Of a stretch of 64,000 nt of DNA, positions 42,074 to 53,048 are shown in pieces; position 1 is the first letter of the stretch; each line of letters begins with the position of its first letter. Position numbers and translations under genes: made by a program. Origin of the DNA: Gracilaria gracilis (lineage: Eukaryota; Rhodophyta; Florideophyceae; Gracilariales; Gracilariaceae); the NCBI GenBank assembly GCA_030374805.1, contig JARGSG010000223.1:496001-560000 (forward strand). Direction: 5' to 3'. The notes under the pieces were generated by a model. The model worked only from the letters and a program-made list of their open reading frames with translations. It was not told the origin of the DNA and did not search any database.

Positions 42074-43333
42074 TAGCACCCGCCCATTGCAATGCCGTAC
42101 AAGTGGTCTCACTGTTGGCCCCTATCCTCTGGACCTTCCCCCCTGGTTTGTGCATCGTGCCAGTATACTACAGGAGATATTGGACCCTTCGTACATGATG
42201 ATGGCATCCAAAATGAACCTTGGCACCCTTGGCACGATGAGTACAATAGTACACGTATGCGTGTGCATGGCACCCTTCGTTGGAAATTTTCTAGATATAC
42301 TTTACTTTATTTAGTGCACGACCTTACATTCGGATGGCCGAAGCCATAGTATATGACCTGGTGACCTCGGGGCATCCCGGTAGAGTAAACGCTAACAAGC
42401 GAGTGCTCGGCTCTGAATCAGAAATCCCTGGTACTCGGTAAATTCCTCGCCGAGAGTTGACTCCTTCCGCAGGACTAGTCACTCACCTTGTAGAACTTCC
42501 AGCACGCCCACCGTCGGTGTATTCTTTAAAACACGTGTCAGTTTATGTTATTCGTTCGCATTGTACAGGTATCGCGTCCCCGCATACCGGTGTTGCCTTG
42601 TTTTGTCCTGCCTTGGCCTTGATCGCGGCTTTACTAGTCGCGCTTTGTTTCTTCACTACCGTGTGCCTCTGTTTTACTTCTGTGACGTGATCACTGACTC
42701 TGTCGCCGTATAGATCCTTCTTCCTGGTTTTTACGCCTTTTTGCTCGTCGAGACGGTGAGTCTCGGTCTTAAAACCGGCTAGCGTACTTGGCATTCGTGA
42801 CTCTGTTTGCTGCGCTACATTTTATATAGATAGGCGTCAAACACCTTTTTGTGTTATCTTTTTATCAGGGTTTTGCACTACGGCTCTTTTGCAACAATTG
42901 AACAGGTGTTTATGATGTTACAGAATCAAAATAGATCATACTAAATAAAAAGAGTGCCAGATGATGTTCCAAATGTTTATATAGTATTTATTTAAAAGGC
43001 TGAATTGACACGGTTGTTATGTCGCAATGGATAGCAGAGAAGAAAGTCATAAAGTGCTTGCCAAACGGAAAGAAGAGTTTTTTTTTTTGTTCATTGCAGT
43101 GGTTGCGACCAAATTATGGAGCTGGTACCTGCAGCAAATAAGATCAACACAGAAATTTCACACTTTTCACAAAACACAACGCATTTTGTTGAGCCTTATA
43201 ATGTTTTGACCATTAAAAAAATTAAGAACGCGTAGAATGGGAGGTGGGAAAACTACAAATGGAGATTATTAAGATAAAACGCTTGATTTACATTTAACAA
43301 CTTTGGAAAAAGAGTTTTTTGCGTTAAAAAGGG
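42074..43333. other. No supported gene
   Basis: Only short frames; AT-rich from about 42830. No RNA gene was recognised. Confidence 0.4.
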
Positions 43334-43630
43334 TTGGCAGTGATAAATGTTAATTGTCAAAAAGATGTTGATGGGCTGACACATTCTTGCAAAGCAATGA
43401 TACAAACTAGGATTTCTATGAATTTTAATGGGCTGTGGGAAGAGAAGCCGTTATTTTCCAAGTTGAAGGAGATTATCGCCAAGCACCGAAACCAGTTTGA
43501 TGGTGAGGCAGTGAAGATTAACCCTTTTGACCCTAAAAATTCTTATGTTCACAACGATAGACTTAAGGGAAGACCAGTAAGCGCTAAGAACCGAAGGCAA
43601 GTGAATGGTTCAGGTCCCAGTACAGGTTGA
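43334..43630 (+). CDS. Short fragment, possibly a transposase C-terminus
   Basis: A 98-codon open stretch without a good ATG ends in NDRLKGRPVSAKNRRQ, resembling the GRP-x-x-x-K-N tail at the end of many MULE/FAR1-type transposases. The rest is not recognisable. I regard it as a possible decayed fragment only. Confidence 0.2.
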   Translation: MAVINVNCQKDVDGLTHSCKAMIQTRISMNFNGLWEEKPLFSKLKEIIAKHRNQFDGEAVKINPFDPKNSYVHNDRLKGRPVSAKNRRQVNGSGPSTG

Positions 43631-43816
43631 TTGAAACGCCCACTTGTGCACTTCTCCTTGGCGCACGTACAAGTGCTTCAGTGCACTTTTGAAGTGTATT
43701 AAAGACGACCTTGATGAACCCAAGTGCATAGCGTCTCCCAACTTGCGACAACCTCGTGTATTTGCCTCCGCTCGTCACCTTCTACAGCTGCCTCATTGCT
43801 ATCCTTCACCACTGCT

Positions 43817-44269
43817 ATGGACGGCGCTAAAGACGCGGAACAATATCTCGCTTCTTGCTCTTCCAAGAACGAAGCCACAACCGTGGCAAGAAGTAATGAA
43901 GAGAAAAGTCAACATGATTCGTTGGATATCGAGGCTACTGTTATTTCTCTCAATCTACCGCGCGTAACAGCCGAAAACGAAGATGTTGCGTGTAGACACT
44001 GTGGAGGAACGCCTTGTAATTGGACGCAGCCGGCAATATCTATCGTAAATCAAACAGTTGCTTCGTACCCAGACAATGGTTTTTATGCCCAAAACAACAA
44101 CAACTCGCGCAAAGCCGCCTACAAGACTTGTGTCTACGAGCGATACGGTATACTCGGGAAGAGAAGGCGCGTCCAGATTCCGCAATGTGTGCTGGAGGGC
44201 ATCAGGAAGATATGGCCAGATGATCGTGGAGCATACTTGGGTTCAAGGAAGTGTAAGTTTATTTCTTGA
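43817..44269 (+). CDS. CxxC protein (PCNW motif), possible piggyBac partner gene
   Basis: From the ATG at 43817 the frame gives about 150 residues: an acidic N-terminus, then CRHCGGTPCNWTQPAISIV and a basic C-terminal block (RKAAYKTCVYERYG, LGKRRRVQIPQCVLEGIRKI, DDRGAYLGSRK). I recall this pattern (two cysteine pairs, PCxW, then a G-x-RxxIPxCVxxxIR block) as a recurrent short protein in algal and oomycete genomes, of unknown function. It is convergent with piggyBac-like element 2; the two stop codons would lie close together were it not for the LTR element inserted between them. It may be the second gene of that DNA transposon. Confidence 0.5.
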   Translation: MDGAKDAEQYLASCSSKNEATTVARSNEEKSQHDSLDIEATVISLNLPRVTAENEDVACRHCGGTPCNWTQPAISIVNQTVASYPDNGFYAQNNNNSRKAAYKTCVYERYGILGKRRRVQIPQCVLEGIRKIWPDDRGAYLGSRKCKFIS

Positions 44270-44303
44270 AAGGAGCCACTACCGTTGATAGAGTTGATGT
44301 AAC

Positions 44304-44308
44304 CTTAT
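44304..44308. other. Target-site duplication, left
   Basis: CTTAT immediately before the LTR element, matched by CTTAT at 56292-56296. Five bases is the usual size for Ty3/Gypsy integration. Confidence 0.95.
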
Positions 44309-45303
44309 TGTAGAGCAAACCCCAAAAAGGGTACGTGTCCACCAGGGTGTCCAAGTCCTGCTCCCACAAAAGGGCGAACTCAGAAGTGGAGCCCTCTGCC
44401 CGTGCGCGTGCCGCGTGGCAGCCGGGTGTAAACCGGAGACGGTACTGGAATAACCTGCAGAGGTAAAGAAGAGCGTGGGCCTACAGAGGAATAACCGACG
44501 ACGGATCAAGAGAGAACGAGTCTAGAAGTGAAGCGAACGGTGCCGTAAGACGGTGTAATGCTCCTACGGAGAACCACACGAGCGAAGCTGCGGCCCGTGG
44601 CAACGGCGGGAACAGGGCCGATAGCGGAACGAGACACCCACGCGAGTGTCCAAATATAACTCTATACAGAGGCGGAAGCGAGACCTGCACCAGGAAAACA
44701 ATGAACTAAACAAAGATCCGGTACTTCGGTGCACGACAACAAATACAACCTGATACTGCGGTAATTAGCAAAACAATCCAGAGACTGATAGTAAAGAACT
44801 TCCTTAGGGACCCTGAGGGGTGATTGTACCGAGACCAGTCGTGGTTACTCTCCTTAGAGGAGCAGTGAACCTACGTAGGCAGTAGCAGTCATCGCCCAGC
44901 CTTCGGGATGAAGACCACGTACTTCAAGAAGAAGATACGACTCAGGTGAGTTTTACTTAGTGGCTCCAGGGCGAGATCGCCCGAGCATATATACTATCTA
45001 CTGTATCTAGGGCTGCGCACTCCCACAAGGGCTCTACACGTGGACACCCCAGTGTCAGGGTGCCACAGTATCTACCCAGCGGGTGTGGCGCCAAATATTT
45101 GGACAAATATGCCACAAGGCCCTACTGTACACCTATTTCATAGGTTGTATCCCCGATTTACCTAACAAGGTACGTCCCAACAATATTTCCAATTGCACCC
45201 GAAACGGGGTCCATACTCATATTCTGACACGTCAGGGCTCAATGGATAGAGCTCCATTATGAGAACCTTCATTGTGCCGACATCGGATTGCCATTGCTCC
45301 ACA
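44309..45303 (-). repeat. LTR (3' LTR of the minus-strand Gypsy element)
   Basis: 995 bp, TG...CA bounded, near identical to 55297-56291. It abuts the polypurine tract on its inner side. Confidence 0.95.
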
Positions 45304-45384
45304 TCTCCCCCTCCGTAGCCAAGGGTTCGCGCTTTGGTCGGCGAGAAGGCGCCGGCGACCGGTACGTAAATACTGATCCTCAGA

Positions 45385-47301
45385 ATGGCGGACTCCGAGA
45401 CTTCGGCAATACCTTCACAGCTTCCTGAACCAACTCGTGGTACACGACATCACTCTTCTCCGACTTCGCGGCAAAAACTCTTATCTCCAACCTTCTCTCC
45501 TACACTAGGCATGAATCCTTTCGCAACTAACCCGCTTCCGGGGAACGCTCCCTCAAGTGCCTCACAGGCGGGTTCTTCGAGTGCTGCTCCCGTCGAGAAC
45601 CTTTCCTACTTAGGCTTTCAACAACTTCTTATGCAGGCGTCATCTCAGTTCCATTCGACCCAAGCTATGGTGCCAGCTCATCAACCCTCGGGATATCAGC
45701 AGTCTCCTTACCAAATGGCAGGAACGTCCGGATATTTCGGTGGGTTTAACTCGATGCCCCTCCCTCAAGGAGGTTCTCACGCACAGCCGCAGCTCCATCC
45801 ATCTGGTTACCAACCTTCTGGCTACTTTTCCCAACAGGGCGCCCAACCTGGACAATTCTCGCAATGCTACGATCCCGCAGCGCCTCCTCAGGCTCCCGAT
45901 ATCGACGCAGCGGCGTGAAACTCCGAGCAAGCGATGCCGTTAACGGTCAATGCCAGGGGCTGGATCAGCTTGGAAAGTCTCCGTTTCAGACGGCCTTCGC
46001 AGCATGGCGAGGTGTACTGCCGTGCACCGTGGTTCCATCCGACGGCCGTAGCCGACGAGGCTCTTATTGACTCGTATGCTGAGAACGGTTACCTCCCCGG
46101 TGGGCTCCATCGCGAAGTAGTTCGGTCCAGAAGCTGGCGTCTCCGTGTGGCGGTCGATCCCCTGCACCTGTTCTGTGCGGGCGGTGATTCCCTTAGTCGC
46201 ACTAGGGCACTATGGGCTAGTACTGCCTATGAAGGTGCTAGCCGTGTTCGATCGGATCACTTGGTTCCGTTGCGGTTCAACTTTGATGTATCACATTTCC
46301 GAACTTTCGGCGAGAGATCCTACGGATACGCATTAGCAGAGTTCAACGAGTCTCCCCATAGGGCTGAGGTACCGAACGTGGTCGATGGTTTGCTTCCCTG
46401 GAGTCTTCCCCTTCTTCGGGCGGAATTCCGATACCTACGGCGATCATCCAATGATTTCTTGTGGAGCTTTGAGCGCCGTGTTCGGCTGGAGCGAAGCTTG
46501 CGGTCCCGTCGAGGGTTCTTGATTCCGTATCCACACTTGGAGGCTGAGCGATTGCGCTACAACTCCCTGCCGGGGCGATACGCTGCGCGTCCCAGCTGGT
46601 GGGCGAATGTCGAGGTCCCGCGAGGGTGCTACGCCGAACTTCCTCCATGCCTCTACTATGTAGGCTGTACAATGTTGAACGATCTTTGCTCTGGGTACTG
46701 GACGCTCTTTGCGGTGGAGTGGGGTGCCCGCGTGGCGGTACATCTCCTGTGGGATATGTACGATCATTACCGTGTCTGGTATCTCCTTCCGATGCTCGGG
46801 TGGATTATCCGGCGACAGGATCTGTCTATACCATTGGGGTCCGATTCCAACCAGGAAGAGGTTCACCTGCTTCTACGCTTTATCGAGGCCGTCGATTGGG
46901 ACCGGATTCCGGTGCACCGGCAGCCAGAAGGTGGTCCTCGCGGCAACGACCGATCACCGGGAAGAATATCCACCCGTTCGGGGACCTTCGCGTACTACGA
47001 TCCGTGGGAACGGCAAATGATCTCCGAAGCTCATGCGAGAGCAATGATGCGGGCCCCTAGGGCTATGCCGATTGGACACCTGACTGGGTCCGTGTTCCCT
47101 GAAGACTATGGGCCTCCAGCGGACTGGGTCGATCCCTCCTTAGACCATGGTGATGGCAAGGTGGTGGACGACGACATCTCCCTCGTGGGTGTTCTGAATA
47201 CGGGCGCTGACGCGGCACAGGTTCCTCCGGAGGGCACTCAAGCTCCCGCGGGTTGGGGTCTTGCGACGCCGGCTCCCGGAAACAACGCTGGTCACCAGTA
47301 G
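45385..47301 (+). CDS. Antisense accessory reading region of the Gypsy element
   Basis: Opposite to gag and pol, between integrase and the inner edge of the 3' LTR, lies a coding-looking region in two open stretches. The first (about 177 codons) is Ser/Pro/Gln-rich with repeated PSGYQ units. The second (about 455 codons) is globular-looking with many Trp, Arg and Tyr residues (RSRSWRLRVAVDPLHLFC, GRYAARPSWWANVEVPRG, YWTLFAVEWGARVAVHLLW). No family is recognised. Antisense frames at this place are known in some plant Gypsy lineages (Grande, Retand), which is the nearest precedent. Whether it is expressed cannot be told; a host gene captured by the element is an alternative. Confidence 0.55.
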
Positions 47302-48558
47302 TCTGGGCAGGGTGCCTGAGGGCGTGTAGTTCTGTCACTCAGATACGATAAACCCAATTAGGCCACAGCTTGGAATTACTTCTCTCCTCCTGTAGGATAT
47401 TTCTCGTGTTCGAGCTCCTTTCATACTTCCTTCCTGTTCCTTCTTCATTTCCTAACCAGGATGCACTTCGTTTCCATTCGTGGCAATATCTTCCTAGATA
47501 TTTCATGACTTCTTGCTTTTTAGTTCCGTTATACGGCGATGAACCGACAATTCGGTGCGTTCTTCCTTTGTTCGTACTGTACATAAGACCAACGTTGTTG
47601 GTGTCTTCTCTTCTCTTCTTAGAGCTCCTCGCAATCTACCGCGTAGCAGCACATCATATTTACCACATGTCGTTGACAGTTCTATCCCACTTGGGCATTA
47701 TCCAGAGTTGGGGGTAATGCGGACCGGGTTCTTCGGTGATAAGCGATAATCTTGGACCTCGAAAGGTGCTCAATTGGCTACCAAGTGTCCTGATCTGGGA
47801 GATAGCCGTACCAACGGACGCGATAGATTATTTTTCCGTCCTGGGTAACACTGTGCTTCACGATACGATTGACCACGAAATCCTGTGGGTACACCCCCGA
47901 CGTCTTCGGTTCCTTTGGTTGTTCCCGACATTGGGCTTTGCTTCTCTACGTAACCAGAGCAGATACACGCAAGTAACAACGGGTTTCCGGCTTCGGTGAG
48001 GTGGGGGTGTCTCGTTGATGAGAGCGCTAACCGTCACGACGGGGAATGGCTAACTTCCGTTTCCGGCTGCCAATCTCCACGAAAGTGGCTTCTGGTGAAA
48101 GCTCTTCACTTCCGGAGTCCGGTGAACTAACTTCTTTTCCCAGCGGGCATCGACTTTAACTACAACGACGTTCCTGATCGAGGCAAAGTTGCTCCTCGAC
48201 GCGAGAGAGCCGTTGCGACGGAGATACTGCATTTGAACACTCCCTGTGCAGGGTGGCGGATTGGCCGGGCCACGGCGCTGTATTGCGTCGCATGCGCGCG
48301 CTCTTGACGATTACCGACCAATCGGAACAGTTTGCACTACTCCACGTGGCAGAGTGCTAGCCAATCCGGTGGCGTTGCACACTGAGTGGGGATTTCCGTG
48401 CACGGCGCTGTCCTACTGAGGGCTTCTGCGCCACACGATGCTCCTGAGAGGGCTCCTCCGATGCTTTTCATAAACTTCCCTTTCTGAAACAGGCTCTACG
48501 ACCTTATCCACAAGGATCCTCCGCCTCCCCATACCTACTGTGGGCACTTCCCATGGGG
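47302..48558. other. Non-coding interior of the Gypsy element
   Basis: Between the antisense region and the end of integrase. Only short frames without recognisable content. Confidence 0.5.
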
Positions 48559-51500
48559 CTAATCGCTGCGCTGACCCGTTGACGGGTCGGCGGAAACCGT
48601 CTTTTCGTTACGTCTTGCCTTCTGCGCCTCTTCCGAGCGAGGCGTAGAAGTAGCCAACGACTTGGACGCTTGCCCACGAGGGTTCTCATCACTAACAGTG
48701 GTCTTCCCCGCAGGGGTAACTTCTTCCTCATTACTGACATTCGCCTCGACCGAGGATCTCACACGCGTGTGCGTTAGTGGCGATATTCCCGATCCGGGCT
48801 CCTGTCTCTTTGAGAGCCCAAGCACATCAGCCAATCCAGCAGATGTCGGAGCAGCCTGAACGCGATTACGTGAGTCCTCCCCCTCCTTAGGGTGCGATGC
48901 GGCAGCTGAAATTACCGTAGCCGGGGGTCGAACTCGAGTTGAGTGCGTAGGTGTAGCGCGAGATGGGCTATCCTTGACTAGCTCTGATACCTCAAATAGG
49001 TCCGATAAACCCCTTTCTTGGTGCGGGAGAATCGACGGGCGGTTCGCGCTGTCCCCGATTGATTCCGTTCCTTCCTGTGTTGCAGGTACTCCAGTTCCGG
49101 TTTCCGGTAGCGTTATCAATTCTTGGAGTGGGCTCGGTGCCCTGTAGACGCGATCGCGTGATATCCGTTCGTGTTGGTTATTAATGTCAAGCACGACGGT
49201 GTCTCCAGACATGGAAATAACCTTGTAGGGCCCGTCCGCAATGGGCGATAACTTGTGGCGGCGTTCGTTCTCCGGGTTGTAATACTCCTTACGAAGGAAC
49301 ACATAATCTCCTACCTGTAAGTTAGGTAACGGTCTCCGAATTCGGCTATCAAAGTTGCGCTTGTAGGCTAGCTGAGCCCTGTCCATAGAGGCACGTGCTG
49401 CCGGTACCAGCTTGGTGAGCCATTTTTTCCACGCATCGCGGTACAAGCCCGGTGACGGGAACGTATCCAGAGTTGGCTGCGCCTCGATGGCTAGAGGAGG
49501 TGGTCTCCTCGACAGTACCAGTTCAAATGGTGAAAGTCCGGTTACCCGATGAACCTGGGTGTTGTACGCATACCTGATAGCGTCCGTGAACTGATCCCAC
49601 GTCTTAGGATGATCTGCCACATAGGATCTCCAAGCACCAAGGATGGTTCGATTAAATGTTTCTACTTGCCCGTTCGCTTGCGGATGATAAGTCGTAGTGA
49701 ATAAATTCCTAATATCCAGGATCCTACACAAATCTTGAAAGAACTTCGAGGTGAATTGAGAGCCGTTATCGGAAATTAACTGTACCGGTGGGCCATACAC
49801 AAAGACCCGGTGGGTAACAAACGCTTGAGCCACAGCGGCTGCTGTTATCCGTTTGAGCGGCACTGTTCTAACCAATTTAGAGAACCTGTCGGTGATGACC
49901 AGTAGGTACCGGTTCCCTCGAGAGGTCTTAATCAATTCTCCAAGAATGTCAATGGCCACGAACTCCAGCGGTGCCCGTGCGGGAAACAACGTTAACTCCT
50001 TCGAGTACTTTCTTAATTTGACGTCATTCTTGGCACAAGCCTGACAAGAGCGGCGGACTGCGTAACAGTCGAACGCCATTGCGGGCCAATAGAAGTCCCT
50101 TCTGAAGGTGAGATAAAGCTTCCTTCCTCCCGGGTGGGCTTCCAACTTCACATAGTGAGACAAGTGTAGTACGCGACTCTGTAAGGAGTGAGGTACCACC
50201 ATTTGTGGGTTGGTTTCAACCGTTCGCACCAAGTAGCCTTGGTCATTCACCTTGAAAGGTATCCTATACCCACCGTTCAGACGGGCCCTAACCTGTATAC
50301 AAAAGGGGTCCATCTGCTGTTCCCGTATCATCTTTTCGGGCGAAATCGGTACGAATGACCCGGTATCCGGTTCTACAGTCTGTGTGGCGAGAATATCGTC
50401 ACACACATCATCCGATAGGATTTCTGTCTTCCCCTCATCGAGATCACCAACCATAAAGCATGGTATCTCTTCCGTGTCCCCGGTGGGTTGAGCTTCTGCT
50501 GCAGTGCCCAAACGGGATAGAGCGTCTGCCTGCAAGTTCTAGGAGCCTTTCTTGTACACTACTTCAAAGTCAAATTCCGAGAGCCGGAGTCTCCATCTGA
50601 TCAGTCGACCCGACGGTTCGGTAATTTCCATGAGCCAGCGTAGGCGAGAATGGTCCGTGTGTACCCGAAAATTGTTTCCCATCAAGTATGGTCTCAACGT
50701 TGAGAGGGCCCATACAACGGCAAGGCATTCCTTCTCCGAAACGGAGTAATTCCGTTCGTGCACATTCAGTGATCTTGACCAATACCCAATAGGGTGACGT
50801 TTGCCAGACTCTTCCACCTGGAACAACGCACAACCAACTTGGTTCGCACTCGCATCAGTGTCAACCTCGTAGAGTAAGCCGGGTTTCGGCAGGGCGAAGA
50901 CTGGTGGCGACGTTACGGCTTCAATTAGTGCCGCAAATGCGGAGGCTTCCGCATCGTCAAAGGGTTCCAAATCCACTGGTCTACCTTTCATCAGGAGTTT
51001 ATTCAACGGCGAAGCGATATCCGAAAAGTTCGGCACGAAACGACGGTAAACGTTACACAGGCCTAAGAAGGATCGAAGCTCAGTTTGAGTTCTTGGGTGG
51101 TTCGCCTCTTTCAAGGATTTTACCCGCACCTCGTCAATTGAGAGCTTTCCTGGGCGAATAATATGCCCAAAATACTTAACCGATTCGGTGAAAAACTCGC
51201 ACTTCTTAAGCTTCAAGGTAATCCCTGCGTCCCGTAAAACGGTCATAACTTCCCGTACATGGGTGAGATGGTCCTCCATGTTATTGGAAAAGACGACGGT
51301 GTCGTCCAAGTATACTAAGCAGGTGGTCTACTTGAACCTAGCCAGGAGGATATCAACCGCTCGCTGAAACGTTGCGGGGGCGTTCGTTAACCCAAAGGGC
51401 ATTCTCCGAAAACGGTACAGGCCTTGATGGCACACGAAGGCCGTCTTATCCTTATATTATTCCCTTATGGGCACTTGGCAGTATCCCCAATTGGCATCTA

Positions 51501-53046
51501 AAGTGGTAAACACTTTCGCGCTCCCTAGAGAATCGATATATTCGTCCATACGGGGAATGGGGTATACGTCTTTCACTGTAACCGCATTTAACTTTCGATA
51601 ATCGATACAAAATCTCCATGATCCATCCGGCTTCGGCACCAAAACAACTGGTGACGCCCAAGGGGATTGAGCGGGCTCAATAACGCCGGCTCGGAGCATC
51701 TTCTCGACTTGAGATTTTTCCTCTTCTCGGGCCTTCGGTCCTGCCCTGTAAGGGTGTTGCGCAATAGGCCGAGTGTTCGGGAGTAGATCGATGCAATGCT
51801 CTGTGACCCCAATTGTTCCGAGAGTACCATCCCACATGGGCGTAAACTCGCGGAGCATAACGCGTAGCTTCTCCCGATGGGACCCCGGTACGTGCTCCAA
51901 ATTGAGCTTCATTAACTCCTCAACAGGGTTCGTCTGTTCAGTGCCAGGTGGCAACGGCGTAACCTCAAAAGGTGCTGGGGTGTCTGAACCCGAGTTCTTG
52001 TGGGTATCATCCGTATCGGCTTCAAGCGACTCATTCCGTACTTCGGCGAATTCGGCGGGCTCCTCCCCTTCTTTAGGGTCAGAGACACCGAGCACGGTTC
52101 CAATCGAAATCTTCGTGGGTATCACTGCAGCGGGGTGCGGTAGTACCGTGCCAATTACTTGGTTCTTTGTTAACCATTGTTTGGTTTTGCCAAGATTGGC
52201 GACGAAGACCTTAAAGGCTTCATCCGGTTGAATCGTTACGACTACACTAGCCAAAGCGATCTGGCGCTCTTCATATAGTGCCAGTGACGGCTGCACTGTG
52301 TGTAGACCAAACTGTTTGGCGACGACTTCAACCCACACCTGGGACTCCGGCAGAAGGTGCACAGATTTGAGCACGTGCAACTTCGTTGATGCCACTGTGC
52401 CTTTGGTAGGCTGATATGCAACCGGAAGCGGTACTTGTTTCTGCGTAGCGGCTCGCAGAGGTCTCCGGACGATCGGAATTATTGAACCGTCTTCCATTTC
52501 TATGGTACGCTTCCGAGGACAGATATTTTCCACAAACCTGTCACAGAAATCACAACCCAGTATAACTGGTGCGGCTAGCGAATCGCAAACTACGAAATCT
52601 ACCTTCACAAGGTGGCTTCCTAATCTTATCAGGAGCGAAATGTAACCAGCCGTACTAATCGGATTATTGTTGGCATCCGAAATATCCATTGATGGACCGT
52701 AACGAACACGTTCCTGAAGAGCAGACGGTATTAGTTTCCTGTGAATAAGGTTAGGAGCAGTGCCTGTGTCTAGGACCGACAACTGACGAACTATAAAATG
52801 TTCTGAAAGGCCGAGATCGGCGTAAACTTTATAGTTCCGCTTGGCCATTACCAGGATTCTATCCGGGAGACGGGGATTACGGGCCCGTATCCATGGTCGA
52901 TAAAGAACACAAAAGTGTTCCGAATCCACGTTGGTGGCTGCCATTTTCCTTGATAGGATCGTAACAGTCGGGGAGCGAAGCGGAGGCGCCTCGGGCGTCT
53001 TCTGCTTCGACTTGGAAGACGCCCTTCCCGTCGGGGAGACTCCCAT
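48559..53046 (-). pseudogene. Gypsy pol region: protease, RT, RNase H, integrase
   Basis: Fossil pol, read leftward. The aspartic protease has VLDTGTAPNLI (about 52.77 kb). The reverse transcriptase includes WASPVVLVPKPDGSWRFCID, FTTLDANWGYCQVPI and a YLDDTVVFSN-type active site (51.3-51.7 kb). RNase H has EVDTDASANQVGCALFQ (about 50.85 kb). Integrase has a His/Cys zinc segment ending CQACAKN, the core VAIDILGELIKTSRGNRY and ISDNGSQFTSKFF, and HPQANGQVETFNRT (49.6-50.1 kb), followed by a C-terminal DNA-binding-like region and a long Ser/Pro-rich tail. No chromodomain is obvious. The region is broken in about two or three places. Confidence 0.95.
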
Positions 53047-53048
53047 AT

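Noticed and set aside
47370-47999. Hydrophobic plus-strand frames inside the Gypsy element, possibly envelope-like
   Set aside because: Short, without a signal peptide, cleavage site or transmembrane pattern typical of envelope proteins; composition explains them.
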